64,000 nt of DNA. Origin: Pseudomonas syringae KCTC 12500. GTDB lineage: Bacteria; Pseudomonadota; Gammaproteobacteria; Pseudomonadales; Pseudomonadaceae. Positions 1 through 7,305 of the stretch are shown one piece after another. Each line of letters begins with the position of its first letter. Within the stretch, counting starts at the first letter, position 1. A program made the translations under genes and the position numbers. A model generated the notes under the pieces. The model made no database searches and had not been told where the DNA came from. It worked only from the letters and a program-made list of their open reading frames with translations. The stretch is from positions 4,871,501 to 4,935,500 of the forward strand of contig NZ_AYTM02000002.1 in assembly GCF_000507185.2 (NCBI RefSeq), read 5' to 3'.

Positions 1-1
1 C

Positions 2-163
2 GCGCTAACATTTCACGGTAATGAATTAGAATTTATTGCAGAACACTCTCAGGTTATGGATGAACTTAAGCAGCTTAGAGCGGAGTCTACGCGACGCATT
101 GCGCGCAAAGAATATGATGATCCTCCCCTTCAACCTTTTAAGATGCTTTTCAAGGACGAGTAA
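2..163 (+). CDS. C-terminal end of an unknown gene (partial)
   Basis: An open frame enters from the left edge and ends at TAA 161-163. The 53 visible residues are charged, rich in Glu, Lys and Arg, and end in FKDE, which looks like a soluble helical C-terminus. I do not recognise the family and the N-terminus lies outside the window. It belongs to the island cargo and has the same strand as the NYN remnant that follows about 115 bases later. No promoter or terminator is obvious between them. Confidence 0.45.
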   Translation, partial: ALTFHGNELEFIAEHSQVMDELKQLRAESTRRIARKEYDDPPLQPFKMLFKDE

Positions 164-279
164 TGGATGGGTTTCAGCGAGGCGGTGATGACAGAGTGCA
201 AACAATCTAATAATTGCGCCGCTTCGATGGTGTGGATTACCCGTGATCCCAGCACATTTTCGTACACAAGGAAGTTGAG

Positions 280-1064
280 ATGCAGCAAAAGCGGATTGCT
301 CTAATGATCGACTGTGACAATGTCAGCCACAGTGCTGTTTAAGGCGTGCTTGAGGAGTTAGCGAAATACGGCATGGTGAATGTTCGTCATGCGCACGGAG
401 ATTGGAAAAGCGAACATCTTTCCGGCTGGGTGGAACGATTGCATCCTTTTGCAATTCGATCCATGCAGCAATTTGCCTACACGAAGGGAAAAATGCTACC
501 GATGCGGCCATGATCATCGATGCCATGGATCTCCTCTATAGCAAAAACATTGATGCCTTCGCTTTGATGACCAGCGACAGCGATTTCACGCCCTTGGTAC
601 TACGCCACCTAGAGAGTGGGTTTCCAGTCTACGGATTGGGTGAAACGAAAACGCCCTCTGCATTTGTTTCGGTCTGCACCTCGTTCATCTATGTCGAAAA
701 TTTGAGAGTCTCCCACGACGACGACAAGGCTGCCCCACACAGTCAGCCCAAAAAGAAGGGACGCAACGAGCTGCGTAGTGACACGACTCTGGTCCGTCTG
801 TTACGAAATGCAGTCGAACAAACGGCGAGTGATGATGGGTGGTCACACCTTAGTCAGGTATCCGAATACATCAGGAACAACAGTTCGTTTTCGGTCGTGA
901 ATTATGGCTTCAAGAAGCTTGGCGATCTCATCCGCGCATCACAGCTGTTCGACATAGACATGCGATTTGAAGGTACTGGGATGTTCATTCGCACCATTCG
1001 TAAGGTAGCAGCACAAACGACACCATCCCTGATCGGACGGGTCGAAAGCCGGTCTGGCTTGTAA
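280..1064 (+). pseudogene. NYN-domain / OST-HTH (LOTUS) RNase-like gene, broken
   Basis: Read from ATG 280 the frame begins with the NYN signature ALMIDCDN, a PIN-like nuclease with Asp residues coordinating metal. It hits TAA at 340-342, exactly where family members normally have IEG-LEELAKYG (here AV*GVLEELAKYG), so a single GAA/GAG to TAA change is likely. The second half (KNATDAAMIIDAMDLLYS, TSDSDF) is in another frame and joins near 485-492, where a run of A residues appears one base short. The C-terminus, about the last 85 residues, is a clear OST-HTH domain (DGWSHLSQVSEYI, NYGFKKLGDLI). The intact protein would be about 260 aa, the usual length for this predicted RNA-binding nuclease family. 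With one stop and one frameshift it is almost certainly inactive. Translation could only restart internally (for example TTG 402), which would lose the catalytic N-terminus. Confidence 0.8.
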
Positions 1065-1174
1065 CCGCGCCGTCTGGTTTTACTACAGGAAGGGCAGGTT
1101 CGCGGCGAACGGAAAAATCCATATCCAGGATTGCCCGCGGAGCATCGTTTTGATGAACGAGTGGGAAGGGTTTA

Positions 1175-1474
1175 TTAGGCGGGGCCTTTTTCTTGCAGAA
1201 AAATTCTTTGGCAGTAGCCGACGCTCAACCCCAATGAGCTGATCAACCAATCATTGCCTCCGGTGAAGGTGGAAGCAGGGGCCGAGGCCCCCACCAAACT
1301 GCTGATTAGAATTGCTGAATCAAGCGTATCAATCGAATCGACCAGTAAGCTGCCTGTAGGGCGCGGATCAGCTCTTCGGGTATATATCTCAACATTTAAA
1401 CTCTCCCAATTGTTTATCGGCCAGGAAAGCGCTTTTGCCCCTGGATGTCCACATGGCGGTGCACTGACCGTCAC
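1175..1474 (-). CDS. Unknown 99-aa reading frame, coupled to upstream frame
   Basis: A 99-codon frame with a GTG start at 1474 that overlaps the stop of the frame before it as GTGA, the arrangement of translationally coupled genes. Composition is protein-like (NVEIYTRRADPRP, TGGNDWLISSLGLS) with no membrane segment. I recognise no family. It sits in a degenerate part of the island next to a broken gene, so it may itself be a remnant. An overlapping plus-strand frame (1254-1478) is less convincing because it has no ribosome site. Confidence 0.25.
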   Translation of the reverse strand: MTVSAPPCGHPGAKALSWPINNWESLNVEIYTRRADPRPTGSLLVDSIDTLDSAILISSLVGASAPASTFTGGNDWLISSLGLSVGYCQRIFLQEKGPA

Positions 1475-1790
1475 CTAAAGTTGACGCCTGTGAAAACGCG
1501 CAATACTCTGAGAGTGCTGATGTCTCGTTGTATGTTTAATGTGTTGCGGTGATAGTAGCCGTTGAAAAAACGCATTTCTAGCGGTTCGATAGGGATGCCG
1601 GAAGAGCGCCCGTCTAGCACGGGCATTTTTCTGAACGTGTGATTTTCGTAGAATTGGCTCTGTGAGGTATCCAGAGTTCTCCCGTTGCTTCGTACGACGC
1701 TTTCAAGCAATTTCGAGGTTTAGGTACACAAGCCCAATCCGCAAAATAAATTCCGACGAGCGGTATCATTTCGGGCTCGAATTCGTTCAT
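1471..1790 (-). pseudogene. Unknown gene, probably frameshifted
   Basis: ATG 1788-1790 is preceded by a strong ribosome site (GAGGGGG, 8 bases upstream) and opens MNEFEPEMIPLVGIYFADWA, but this frame stops at 1614-1616 after 58 codons. A second frame, open from about 1710 to 1471, reads much like a real protein (SQSQFYENHTF, EMRFFNGYYHRNTLNIQRD) and has no ribosome site of its own. The simplest reading is one gene of about 105 codons broken by a frameshift near 1705-1715. The family is unknown. The downstream frame overlaps its stop by four bases. Confidence 0.3.
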
Positions 1791-2122
1791 GAAAACCCCC
1801 TCGGTTGAGTTTCCACACCCATCTCGGCATGAAGCACCGCTGTGAATCTAAGATCACCAGCGGCAGGTCGCTGGCTCATAGAAGCAAAGCAACCGACCTC
1901 TTTTTTATGCCGTTCATGCTGTTGAACTCAGATCTGCCGTACCTGTACGCATCTCAAATCTCAAGAAGCGTTTGCACTCGGTGAATCAAAAATGGGGTCT
2001 CCCGTCTGGCCACGCGAAATACTTGCGCCGCTTACTCATAGAGGGCGATTGGCCCAGTCTTTGGAAGTCATTAAATATGCTATAGATGAATACCCACCCC
2101 CTCCCAGGAAACGGAGATTTTC
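1791..2122. other. Non-coding stretch before the graspetide cluster
   Basis: About 330 bases without a convincing gene, between the divergent minus-strand remnant and the first precursor gene. It must hold the cluster promoter. A plausible sigma70 pair is TTGGCC at 2049-2054 and TAAATA at 2072-2077, spaced 17 bases. The ribosome site of the first precursor (GGAAACGGAG) ends near 2116. I see no riboswitch or clear operator. Confidence 0.3.
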
Positions 2123-2308
2123 ATGAATGCTCGCCCCCTCATTGTCTCGCGCGCTAAGCCTGCTGATTTCGGTCAGTCGGAGTATCGCGACCAACAGATG
2201 CTTGATGACCAAATCCCGGCAGTATTGGATCGCTCAGACGAGGGGTATGTACTGTCTCGCCAGACCTACGTCACTGAGGTGAAGCTGGAGACTACGGACG
2301 ACAATTGA
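2123..2308 (+). CDS. Graspetide (omega-ester peptide) precursor 1
   Basis: A 61-aa peptide starting at ATG 2123 behind a ribosome site. Near the N-terminus it has ARPLIVSR, which lines up with ARPFITRF of the next small gene and resembles the PFxxRF leader motif by which microviridin-type ligases bind their precursors. The C-terminus ends ...TEVKLETTDDN, nearly the same as precursor 2 (...TRVENETTDDE), while the middle differs. A conserved leader box plus a conserved Thr/Asp-rich tail is what an ATP-grasp ligase that joins Thr/Ser hydroxyls to Asp/Glu carboxyls would need. The ligase gene follows at 2586. Function is inferred from this pairing; ring pattern and bioactivity are unknown. Confidence 0.75.
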   Translation: MNARPLIVSRAKPADFGQSEYRDQQMLDDQIPAVLDRSDEGYVLSRQTYVTEVKLETTDDN

Positions 2309-2395
2309 TCCAGTTTTAGCTAGTAAAAATAGTCTTTTGTCACTGGGAATTGGCTAGGCAGCTAATTTTTAAATTTAGGAAAATAGGGGATACAC

Positions 2396-2608
2396 GTGCC
2401 AAGGCTGATCAGTGCTCGTCCATTTATTACCCGTTTCGCGACGCCTATTGAAGGCAGTGAACCGCAACGCCTTAGGTATGACACCAATCGACAGATTTCT
2501 CAGCTGCTGGTTGACGGATTGTGGCTCGACGCGACAAATGCGGGGGTTGCCGCAGGCGGGAGCACACGCATCACCAGGGTAGAGAATGAGACAACGGACG
2601 ATGAGTGA
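2396..2608 (+). CDS. Graspetide precursor 2 (PFITRF leader, TTDDE tail)
   Basis: A 70-aa peptide with GTG start 2396, preceded by AGGGG at 6-8 bases. Residues 8-14 read RPFITRF, a close match to the PFFARFL leader motif of microviridin precursors. The tail STRITRVENETTDDE supplies several Thr donors and three acidic acceptors in the last residues. Its last codons overlap the start region of the ligase gene, so precursor and enzyme are probably translationally coupled. The downstream position and better leader motif suggest this is a main substrate, with precursor 1 a second one. It is small enough to be missed by automatic annotation. Confidence 0.8.
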   Translation: MPRLISARPFITRFATPIEGSEPQRLRYDTNRQISQLLVDGLWLDATNAGVAAGGSTRITRVENETTDDE

Positions 2609-3563
2609 TAGGAATGTGCTCATCATCAGTACCGTTGCTGATGTCGCAACTGATCATGTAGTGGGTTTCTTGTCGAGGTGGGGCGTCGAGCACAGGCGTG
2701 TGAACACAGAGGATTTCCCTTTCAACGCCTCCTTAACGCTCGATTTCCAGGAAGCAGACAGGACATCCATCAGCTTAAGTGGCAACTGTCTTCCAGCTTC
2801 TGCCATTTGGTATCGTCGGATGCGAAGTCCTCCACTGCCAAAGGGAATGGATCCTGGGATTTATGATTTTTGTTTACGAGAAAACCGTGCAGCATTGCTG
2901 GGTGGTTTGCAGTCCCAGCAAGCGAGGTGGATGAGCGCACCCACCGCGGTGTGGAAGGCTGAATTTAAGCCTTATCAGTTGCGGATCGCAAAGCAGGTAG
3001 GGTTGCGGATACCCCGAACTATTGTCTCTAATGATCCAGTCGCCATACGCAAGGCGAACAGTGATTTCGGGCCTTTAGTCGTAAAGCCAGCACGATCAGG
3101 GCATTTTATAGAAAGTGGGGAAGAGTTTTCGATATTCACTACATTGATGACTCGCTCCGATCTTGAGGAGCTGGATGACGCGAAATGGGCTCCTTCGATC
3201 TATCAAGAGCATATCAAGAAGCTTTACGATATTAGGGTGACCGTGGTCGGTGATAAGCTTTATTCTGCTGCTATCCACTCACAAACTGATCCCCAGGCCT
3301 CGGTGGATTGGCGCCGCACGGCGAATCCAAAGCTGCCTCACTCTGTGATTGAACTGCCGCCTTTGGTTGTCACCCAACTTCAAGCGCTGATGGGATTACT
3401 AGACCTTCAGTTCGGTTGTATCGATTTAATTCTTTCCGACCAGGGCGAATACGTATTTCTTGAAGTCAACCCAAGCGGGCAATGGCTTTGGCTTGATGAT
3501 CAGCTTGATCTAGGGATTTCTGAGGGAGTTGCGTTTTGGCTGGCCGGGAGGGGCGAAAATTGA
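2586..3563 (+). CDS. MvdD-family ATP-grasp graspetide ligase
   Basis: A 325-aa ATP-grasp enzyme of the MvdD/MvdC (RimK-like) type that cross-links precursor side chains through ester or amide bonds at the cost of ATP. Visible hallmarks: N-terminal VLIISTVAD; the ATP-binding Lys in PLVVKPARSG; YQEHIKKLYDIRVTVVGDKL and the HSQ...DWRR segment typical of these maturases; and the metal/ATP end motif FLEVNPSGQWLWLD near residue 300. ATG 2586 has an AGGG ribosome site about 7 bases upstream. ATG 2601 (MSDRNVL...) would match the family start more closely, so the start is uncertain by five codons. It overlaps precursor 2 and ends TTGA, overlapping the next gene. Confidence 0.88.
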   Translation: MRQRTMSDRNVLIISTVADVATDHVVGFLSRWGVEHRRVNTEDFPFNASLTLDFQEADRTSISLSGNCLPASAIWYRRMRSPPLPKGMDPGIYDFCLRENRAALLGGLQSQQARWMSAPTAVWKAEFKPYQLRIAKQVGLRIPRTIVSNDPVAIRKANSDFGPLVVKPARSGHFIESGEEFSIFTTLMTRSDLEELDDAKWAPSIYQEHIKKLYDIRVTVVGDKLYSAAIHSQTDPQASVDWRRTANPKLPHSVIELPPLVVTQLQALMGLLDLQFGCIDLILSDQGEYVFLEVNPSGQWLWLDDQLDLGISEGVAFWLAGRGEN

Positions 3564-4477
3564 GTTCAAGATTTGGGGATCGACTCGGAAAGCTTTCGAG
3601 GAAGATGCTCCTCGGCTCAAGCTTCTGCGACGTGTTCGTTCCATGGGCTGTCGTAGAAAGCGAGGGACAGAAGAACCGGAGAGCTGAAATTGAGGACGTT
3701 GAGCTAACAGACACAAAGTCGAAAATAGCTAACGCAGAAGATGACGTTCTAAAAGCGCTTCTCGAAGATTACGAGTCCATTCTGGAAAGTAATGAGGACC
3801 GCCAGCGGAGCGTTGATTCCAGGCTTTCAACGATAGTTGGCCTGTCCTCAATCGCAGCCACCATAACTACCGGTGTCATCATTGCCCAAGCCGCCGGGAC
3901 CGTTAACCTACCTCTTGGGATTTGGCGTTGGGGATTGAGCATTGTGGCACTTTATCTGGTTGTTCAGCTCTGTGACGCAATCCACTGGGCGATTCGCGGG
4001 CAAGAGCGCCAAAGCTATCTGGGACATTCAATCCAAGGGATTCTCCCTGAGCCAGGCATAACTGCTCAAGACTATCATCGAACACGTATTCTTAACACCG
4101 TGAAGCGGATCCATGTAAACCGTGCAAGTGTGAATGTCAAAGTGACGGCCATGGCTGTCGCCCACCGGGCCGCCAAAAATTTCATCGCAGGGTTGCTGGT
4201 TTTAAGTCTGACCGGGATGGTCATGATGGGAAATGAGCACAAAGCACCTTCAGTAGTGGACTCTCTTCGCTCGGATCACGAGCTTCGTGAGTTACTTACA
4301 GGGCCAACTGGTCCCCCAGGGATTCCCGGTCTCCAAGGCCCACCGGGAAAAGATGGTAAGCCTGCTCAGCAGGGTACAAGGGGCGGGGCTGAATCGATGG
4401 GGATTTCGAAAAACCCCACTCACCCGCGTAGCACCGCTGGTAAATCTCAAAAAAATTCAGCTTCACACAATCAATAG
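3560..4477 (+). CDS. Membrane protein with collagen-like tail, in graspetide operon
   Basis: I start this 305-aa gene at TTG 3560, which overlaps the ligase stop (TTGA) and has a strong GGGAGGGG ribosome site; an upstream TTG at 3536 lacks one. Order of features: charged N-terminus; a helical acidic stretch (about 55-90); two close membrane segments (about 92-112 and 122-142); a soluble part; a third membrane segment (about 205-225); then seven Gly-X-Y triplets from residue 248 (GPTGPPGIPGLQ..., GKDGKP) and a basic Ser/Asn-rich end. I do not recognise a family. Tight coupling to the ligase suggests a role in export, immunity or surface display of the peptide, but this is inference. Confidence 0.6.
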   Translation: MSSRFGDRLGKLSRKMLLGSSFCDVFVPWAVVESEGQKNRRAEIEDVELTDTKSKIANAEDDVLKALLEDYESILESNEDRQRSVDSRLSTIVGLSSIAATITTGVIIAQAAGTVNLPLGIWRWGLSIVALYLVVQLCDAIHWAIRGQERQSYLGHSIQGILPEPGITAQDYHRTRILNTVKRIHVNRASVNVKVTAMAVAHRAAKNFIAGLLVLSLTGMVMMGNEHKAPSVVDSLRSDHELRELLTGPTGPPGIPGLQGPPGKDGKPAQQGTRGGAESMGISKNPTHPRSTAGKSQKNSASHNQ

Positions 4478-4496
4478 TTAATTCGATAGGCCGGAG

Positions 4497-4528
4497 AACC
4501 GTTGCCAATGGCGCTGCACGGTTTTTTA
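4497..4528 (+). terminator. Probable terminator of the graspetide operon
   Basis: An AACCGT / ACGGTT stem with a 15-base loop region is followed by a T-run (TTTTTTATT), starting 20 bases after the membrane-protein stop. Confidence 0.5.
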
Positions 4529-4613
4529 TTTGAGTTCGAGGTGGCGCGACGTAGTCAGTGTTTGCCCATAAATCCGTAACCGTCCGGGAAACACACCTTT
4601 CTGACGCCGTCGC

Positions 4614-4641
4614 TTAAGGCTTAAGGCTTAAGGCTTAAGGC
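4614..4641 (+). repeat. TTAAGGC x 4 tandem repeat in IS66 relic
   Basis: Four perfect head-to-tail copies of TTAAGGC lie where the complete element has a single TTGAGGC. This looks like slippage expansion in a dead element. Confidence 0.9.
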
Positions 4642-4699
4642 GATGGTGTCCACACTAATTTAAGTGGACACCATTTTTAGCCTTTTTAAGCGGACGCCC

Positions 4700-5030
4700 A
4701 TGCCACAAGAACGCCCTTCCTGTTCCAAATCCTTCAAGGCCCAGGTCATTGCCGAGTGTGCGGAGCCTTATATCTCGATTGCTAATGTCGCTTTAACCCA
4801 CTACCTCAACGCCAACCTCATCCATAAATGGATTCGGGTGCATGGGCAGAAACCTGACACCCCAAACTGCCTTTATCCCTATCAAAGCACCGCCGCCAAT
4901 AGCGGCGAATCAAAGTATTCCCGCAACGATCCGGATCGAAGTGCCTTATTCAAAAGGGACGGTCGTAGTAAGTGGGCCGACAGAAAATGCAGCCGCATGT
5001 TCTGTCTTTCTGCGAGACCTGTTGCGATGA
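4700..5030 (+). pseudogene. IS66 tnpA (OrfA) relic, frameshifted
   Basis: ATG 4700 starts MPQERPSCSKSFKAQVIAE, matching TnpA of the complete copy, a helix-turn-helix protein. After VHGQK the frame shifts: AAACC replaces AAAAACC, a two-base loss near 4850. The rest (QTAFIPIKA, ENAAACSVFLRDLLR) continues in another frame to 5030. It cannot make intact TnpA. Confidence 0.85.
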
Positions 5031-5083
5031 TTCGCGTCGACACCTTATGGCTCGCCACCGAGCCCATGGAAATGCGAGCGGGC
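5027..5083 (+). pseudogene. IS66 tnpB 5' fragment
   Basis: MIRVDTLWLATEPMEMRAG matches the first 19 residues of TnpB in the complete copy (MIRIDAIWLATDPMDMRAG). The ATGA overlap with tnpA is still present. Similarity ends abruptly near 5083, marking the deletion point. Confidence 0.85.
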
Positions 5084-5690
5084 AGCCATGGACGGTTTCG
5101 GCATCATCGACTCAATTGGGGCCACATCACCTCCCCATCAAAGGTTTCGTTGCGGAGGCCCGGAGCGCCATCCATGCAGAATTTACTAGTTTACCGTATT
5201 CGCGAGGGCATCATGGCAGGCGACGTGCCTGCTGCAACTGACGCGGCGGATCTTGGGGCTATTCAAGCTTGGGATGGTGCTTAGCTGGATGAGATGCGCC
5301 GGATAGGCAAACCGCTGGATCGATTCCGCGTAGCGGGTCTGGGATAGGAGGACCGCTACGCGGATAACCCAGCGGCTTTGTTTGGTGGGCATTCCGCTAG
5401 TGCTCCATCCGGGATGGCGGCTTTCAGGTCTCAGAATGTTGTTAGTCGCCGCCATATGGTCAGCAGAAAACAATGTGCTTCAGGAGCTTTTTTTGTGCAG
5501 TGGCTTTATGATGTTACTGGTAGCATGACGTCCTGAATCCTAGTCAAACTGACCTGTTTCTGGACCGTAAATTTTTTGACATGTGCTGTCGGCACGTAAT
5601 ACCGCAGTAATCACTGCCAAAAGCGTTTAAATTCCTTCCTCAGGGACAGCTGTGTGAACAGAGTCGGTTCATCGGACATGGAGAAAAAAG
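5084..5690. other. No gene recognised between IS relic and ABC-3C operon
   Basis: About 600 bases with no convincing gene. A minus-strand frame at 5186-5473 and the tail of a plus-strand frame (to 5284) have no ribosome site or known motif. Both may be debris of another insertion sequence. The last part must hold the promoter of the operon that starts at 5691, whose ribosome site GGAG lies at about 5681. Confidence 0.4.
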
Positions 5691-6848
5691 ATGGCTTCGC
5701 CAGCAAAAAATAGCGCGGCGTTGAGCCAGCTCGGCAATCTTTATCAATATTTGACCGCATTGAAAATCTGTCTGGAGTCCCCGGCAGGAGCGATTATTAA
5801 TCTAGAACGGCTGGGAGACATAACTACTAGTACTGGATATCAATATGAGGTCAAACATCATGATGACCCAGAACACGTGCTCATTGATACCCATCCAGAC
5901 TTCTGGAAAACATTGAAAAATTGGGTCGTAAACAGAAAAATTTTGGGCCCCTACTCAAAGCTTGTTTTACTCACGAGTTCCCTAGTTCGTGCTGAATCGC
6001 TGATGGGTCGATGGAATGATTTGTCGCCACTAGCTCGATATTTGGAACTGAAGGCTAAAGCCGATGAAGTCATGTCAAACTCAACTAAATTTAAAACAAT
6101 AATGCCATTCGTGAAGGCAGTTTATGATTTTGATCAACAGTATTTTTCGGCTGATCTTGAAGAAATAATTGGCAGAGTAGTTCTCAAGCATTCCTCTGAA
6201 CACGCATCGCAATTATATGATTCACTCATTGTTCATAATGCGCTTATGGCGATTTCGCCAAAATCTAAAAGTAATGTCATTAGAGCGCTGCTAGGTGAAA
6301 TTGCAGTTAAAGGGGTAACGGCTACAAACTCTTGGGACTTGGAAAGGGACGAAGTTGCACACCACCTTGTGTCATATCGTGACACCCTAGACGCAGGAGG
6401 TAACATATTTTTTGCGGACTTGGCAGATATTGAGTGTAGCGATGAGATCTACGATCATCGATGTATTAAAGAAATAAACCTTATACCTTATCCAGATCAA
6501 GTTATGCGAGCAGCTCAAGATTACTACTATTATAGCCTTACAATCGGTATCACAGCCGAGGATGACCCATTCATTCTGAAAGATTTCAAGAAATCTGAAG
6601 GTGGTATTGGAGAAGATTTAAGGCTCTACAAGGAGTCGCACATTTTAGATCTAGCGCCGCTTAGTAAGACACCAAGGGATCTTTTGATAGTTACTAAGAA
6701 ATTATATGTTGCGGCGCTCAGGGGGATTACCGTAAACGGAATTGGCAACAGTATTGAAGCGAAAAAATTTACTAGAGGCATGCTCCATTCTTACGTAAAT
6801 ACTTCAGATTTCCGCTGGAGAATCCTGGAGTCCGATATCAATGATTGA
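5691..6848 (+). CDS. ABC-3C system effector, PD-(D/E)xK-like nuclease N-terminus
   Basis: A 385-aa protein, first gene of a three-gene overlapping operon. The N-terminus (about 10-100) looks like the DUF4297/Cap4 class of restriction-fold nucleases: a helix with GNLYQYLTALKICLE, then LGDI (Asp43) and YQYEVKHH (Glu53, Lys55), the spacing of a D...ExK active site. The remaining about 280 residues would be the C-terminal component that connects the effector to the other two proteins in ABC three-component conflict systems. The family call rests on the active-site pattern and on the neighbouring DUF3732 ATPase. The predicted role is DNA cleavage in response to phage or plasmid. Lower GC than the chromosome fits acquired cargo. 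Confidence 0.65.
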   Translation: MASPAKNSAALSQLGNLYQYLTALKICLESPAGAIINLERLGDITTSTGYQYEVKHHDDPEHVLIDTHPDFWKTLKNWVVNRKILGPYSKLVLLTSSLVRAESLMGRWNDLSPLARYLELKAKADEVMSNSTKFKTIMPFVKAVYDFDQQYFSADLEEIIGRVVLKHSSEHASQLYDSLIVHNALMAISPKSKSNVIRALLGEIAVKGVTATNSWDLERDEVAHHLVSYRDTLDAGGNIFFADLADIECSDEIYDHRCIKEINLIPYPDQVMRAAQDYYYYSLTIGITAEDDPFILKDFKKSEGGIGEDLRLYKESHILDLAPLSKTPRDLLIVTKKLYVAALRGITVNGIGNSIEAKKFTRGMLHSYVNTSDFRWRILESDIND

Positions 6849-7305
6849 TGAGAAAATTACGCTGGCATTGAGTCCGTTTTGGCTTGCCGATTTAATTGAG
6901 CAGTTTGTAAACGGCTACGCAAAGCCTGTACCATTCCAGCTTGTGTATTTGGTGGTTCCACTCGTGTTGAGGCGAGAGTCAAGGGTCCCACTGGCATCTT
7001 GCAAAAATACAAGCACAATCTACAGTGCTTTTTTGGAAACAGCAAATAAGCGCAGCAGGGTGTCTGCATTGCAATTAGCTGTGACAAATTACTCGGAGCA
7101 TGTGCGTTTGGCAATGCTTGCATACTCGGCTAGGGGGCATGAACTCGACATCATGCTCGTTAACATGCCAGTAGATCGGCTGCGTAATGATACTACAAAT
7201 TCGACGGTAAAGGAGTACTTCAGGGCCGCTTACAATCTGGGTGTAATCCTATCTAAGGAAGAATTAGCCGCTTGTTTTTACAAGCTCGGAGTTTTTAAAG
7301 TATGA
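6841..7305 (+). CDS. ABC-3C middle component
   Basis: A 154-aa protein starting at ATG 6841, overlapping the previous gene by 8 bases and the next by 4 (ATGA). It begins MIDEKITLALSPFWLADLIEQF and has the size and position of the small middle component (MC) of ABC-3C systems, a helical adaptor between nuclease and ATPase. No catalytic motif is visible. The identification is mainly by context. Confidence 0.6.
   Translation: MIDEKITLALSPFWLADLIEQFVNGYAKPVPFQLVYLVVPLVLRRESRVPLASCKNTSTIYSAFLETANKRSRVSALQLAVTNYSEHVRLAMLAYSARGHELDIMLVNMPVDRLRNDTTNSTVKEYFRAAYNLGVILSKEELAACFYKLGVFKV

Larger units (their letters stand above)
4576..5083 (+). mobile_element. IS66-family relic, 5' part only
   Basis: The terminal repeat GTAACCGTCCGGG at 4576 matches the tnpA-side end of the complete element at 9393-12825 but in the opposite orientation. 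It keeps the subterminal palindrome (ATGGTGTCCAC ... GTGGACACCAT), a frameshifted tnpA and only the first 19 codons of tnpB; homology stops near 5083. tnpC and the other end are gone. It is clearly diverged from the complete copy, so it is an older insertion and not a recent duplicate. Confidence 0.85.

Noticed and set aside
6857..7123. 88-codon minus-strand frame inside the middle ABC-3C gene
   Set aside because: Shadow of 6841-7305, which is fixed by overlaps with both neighbours.
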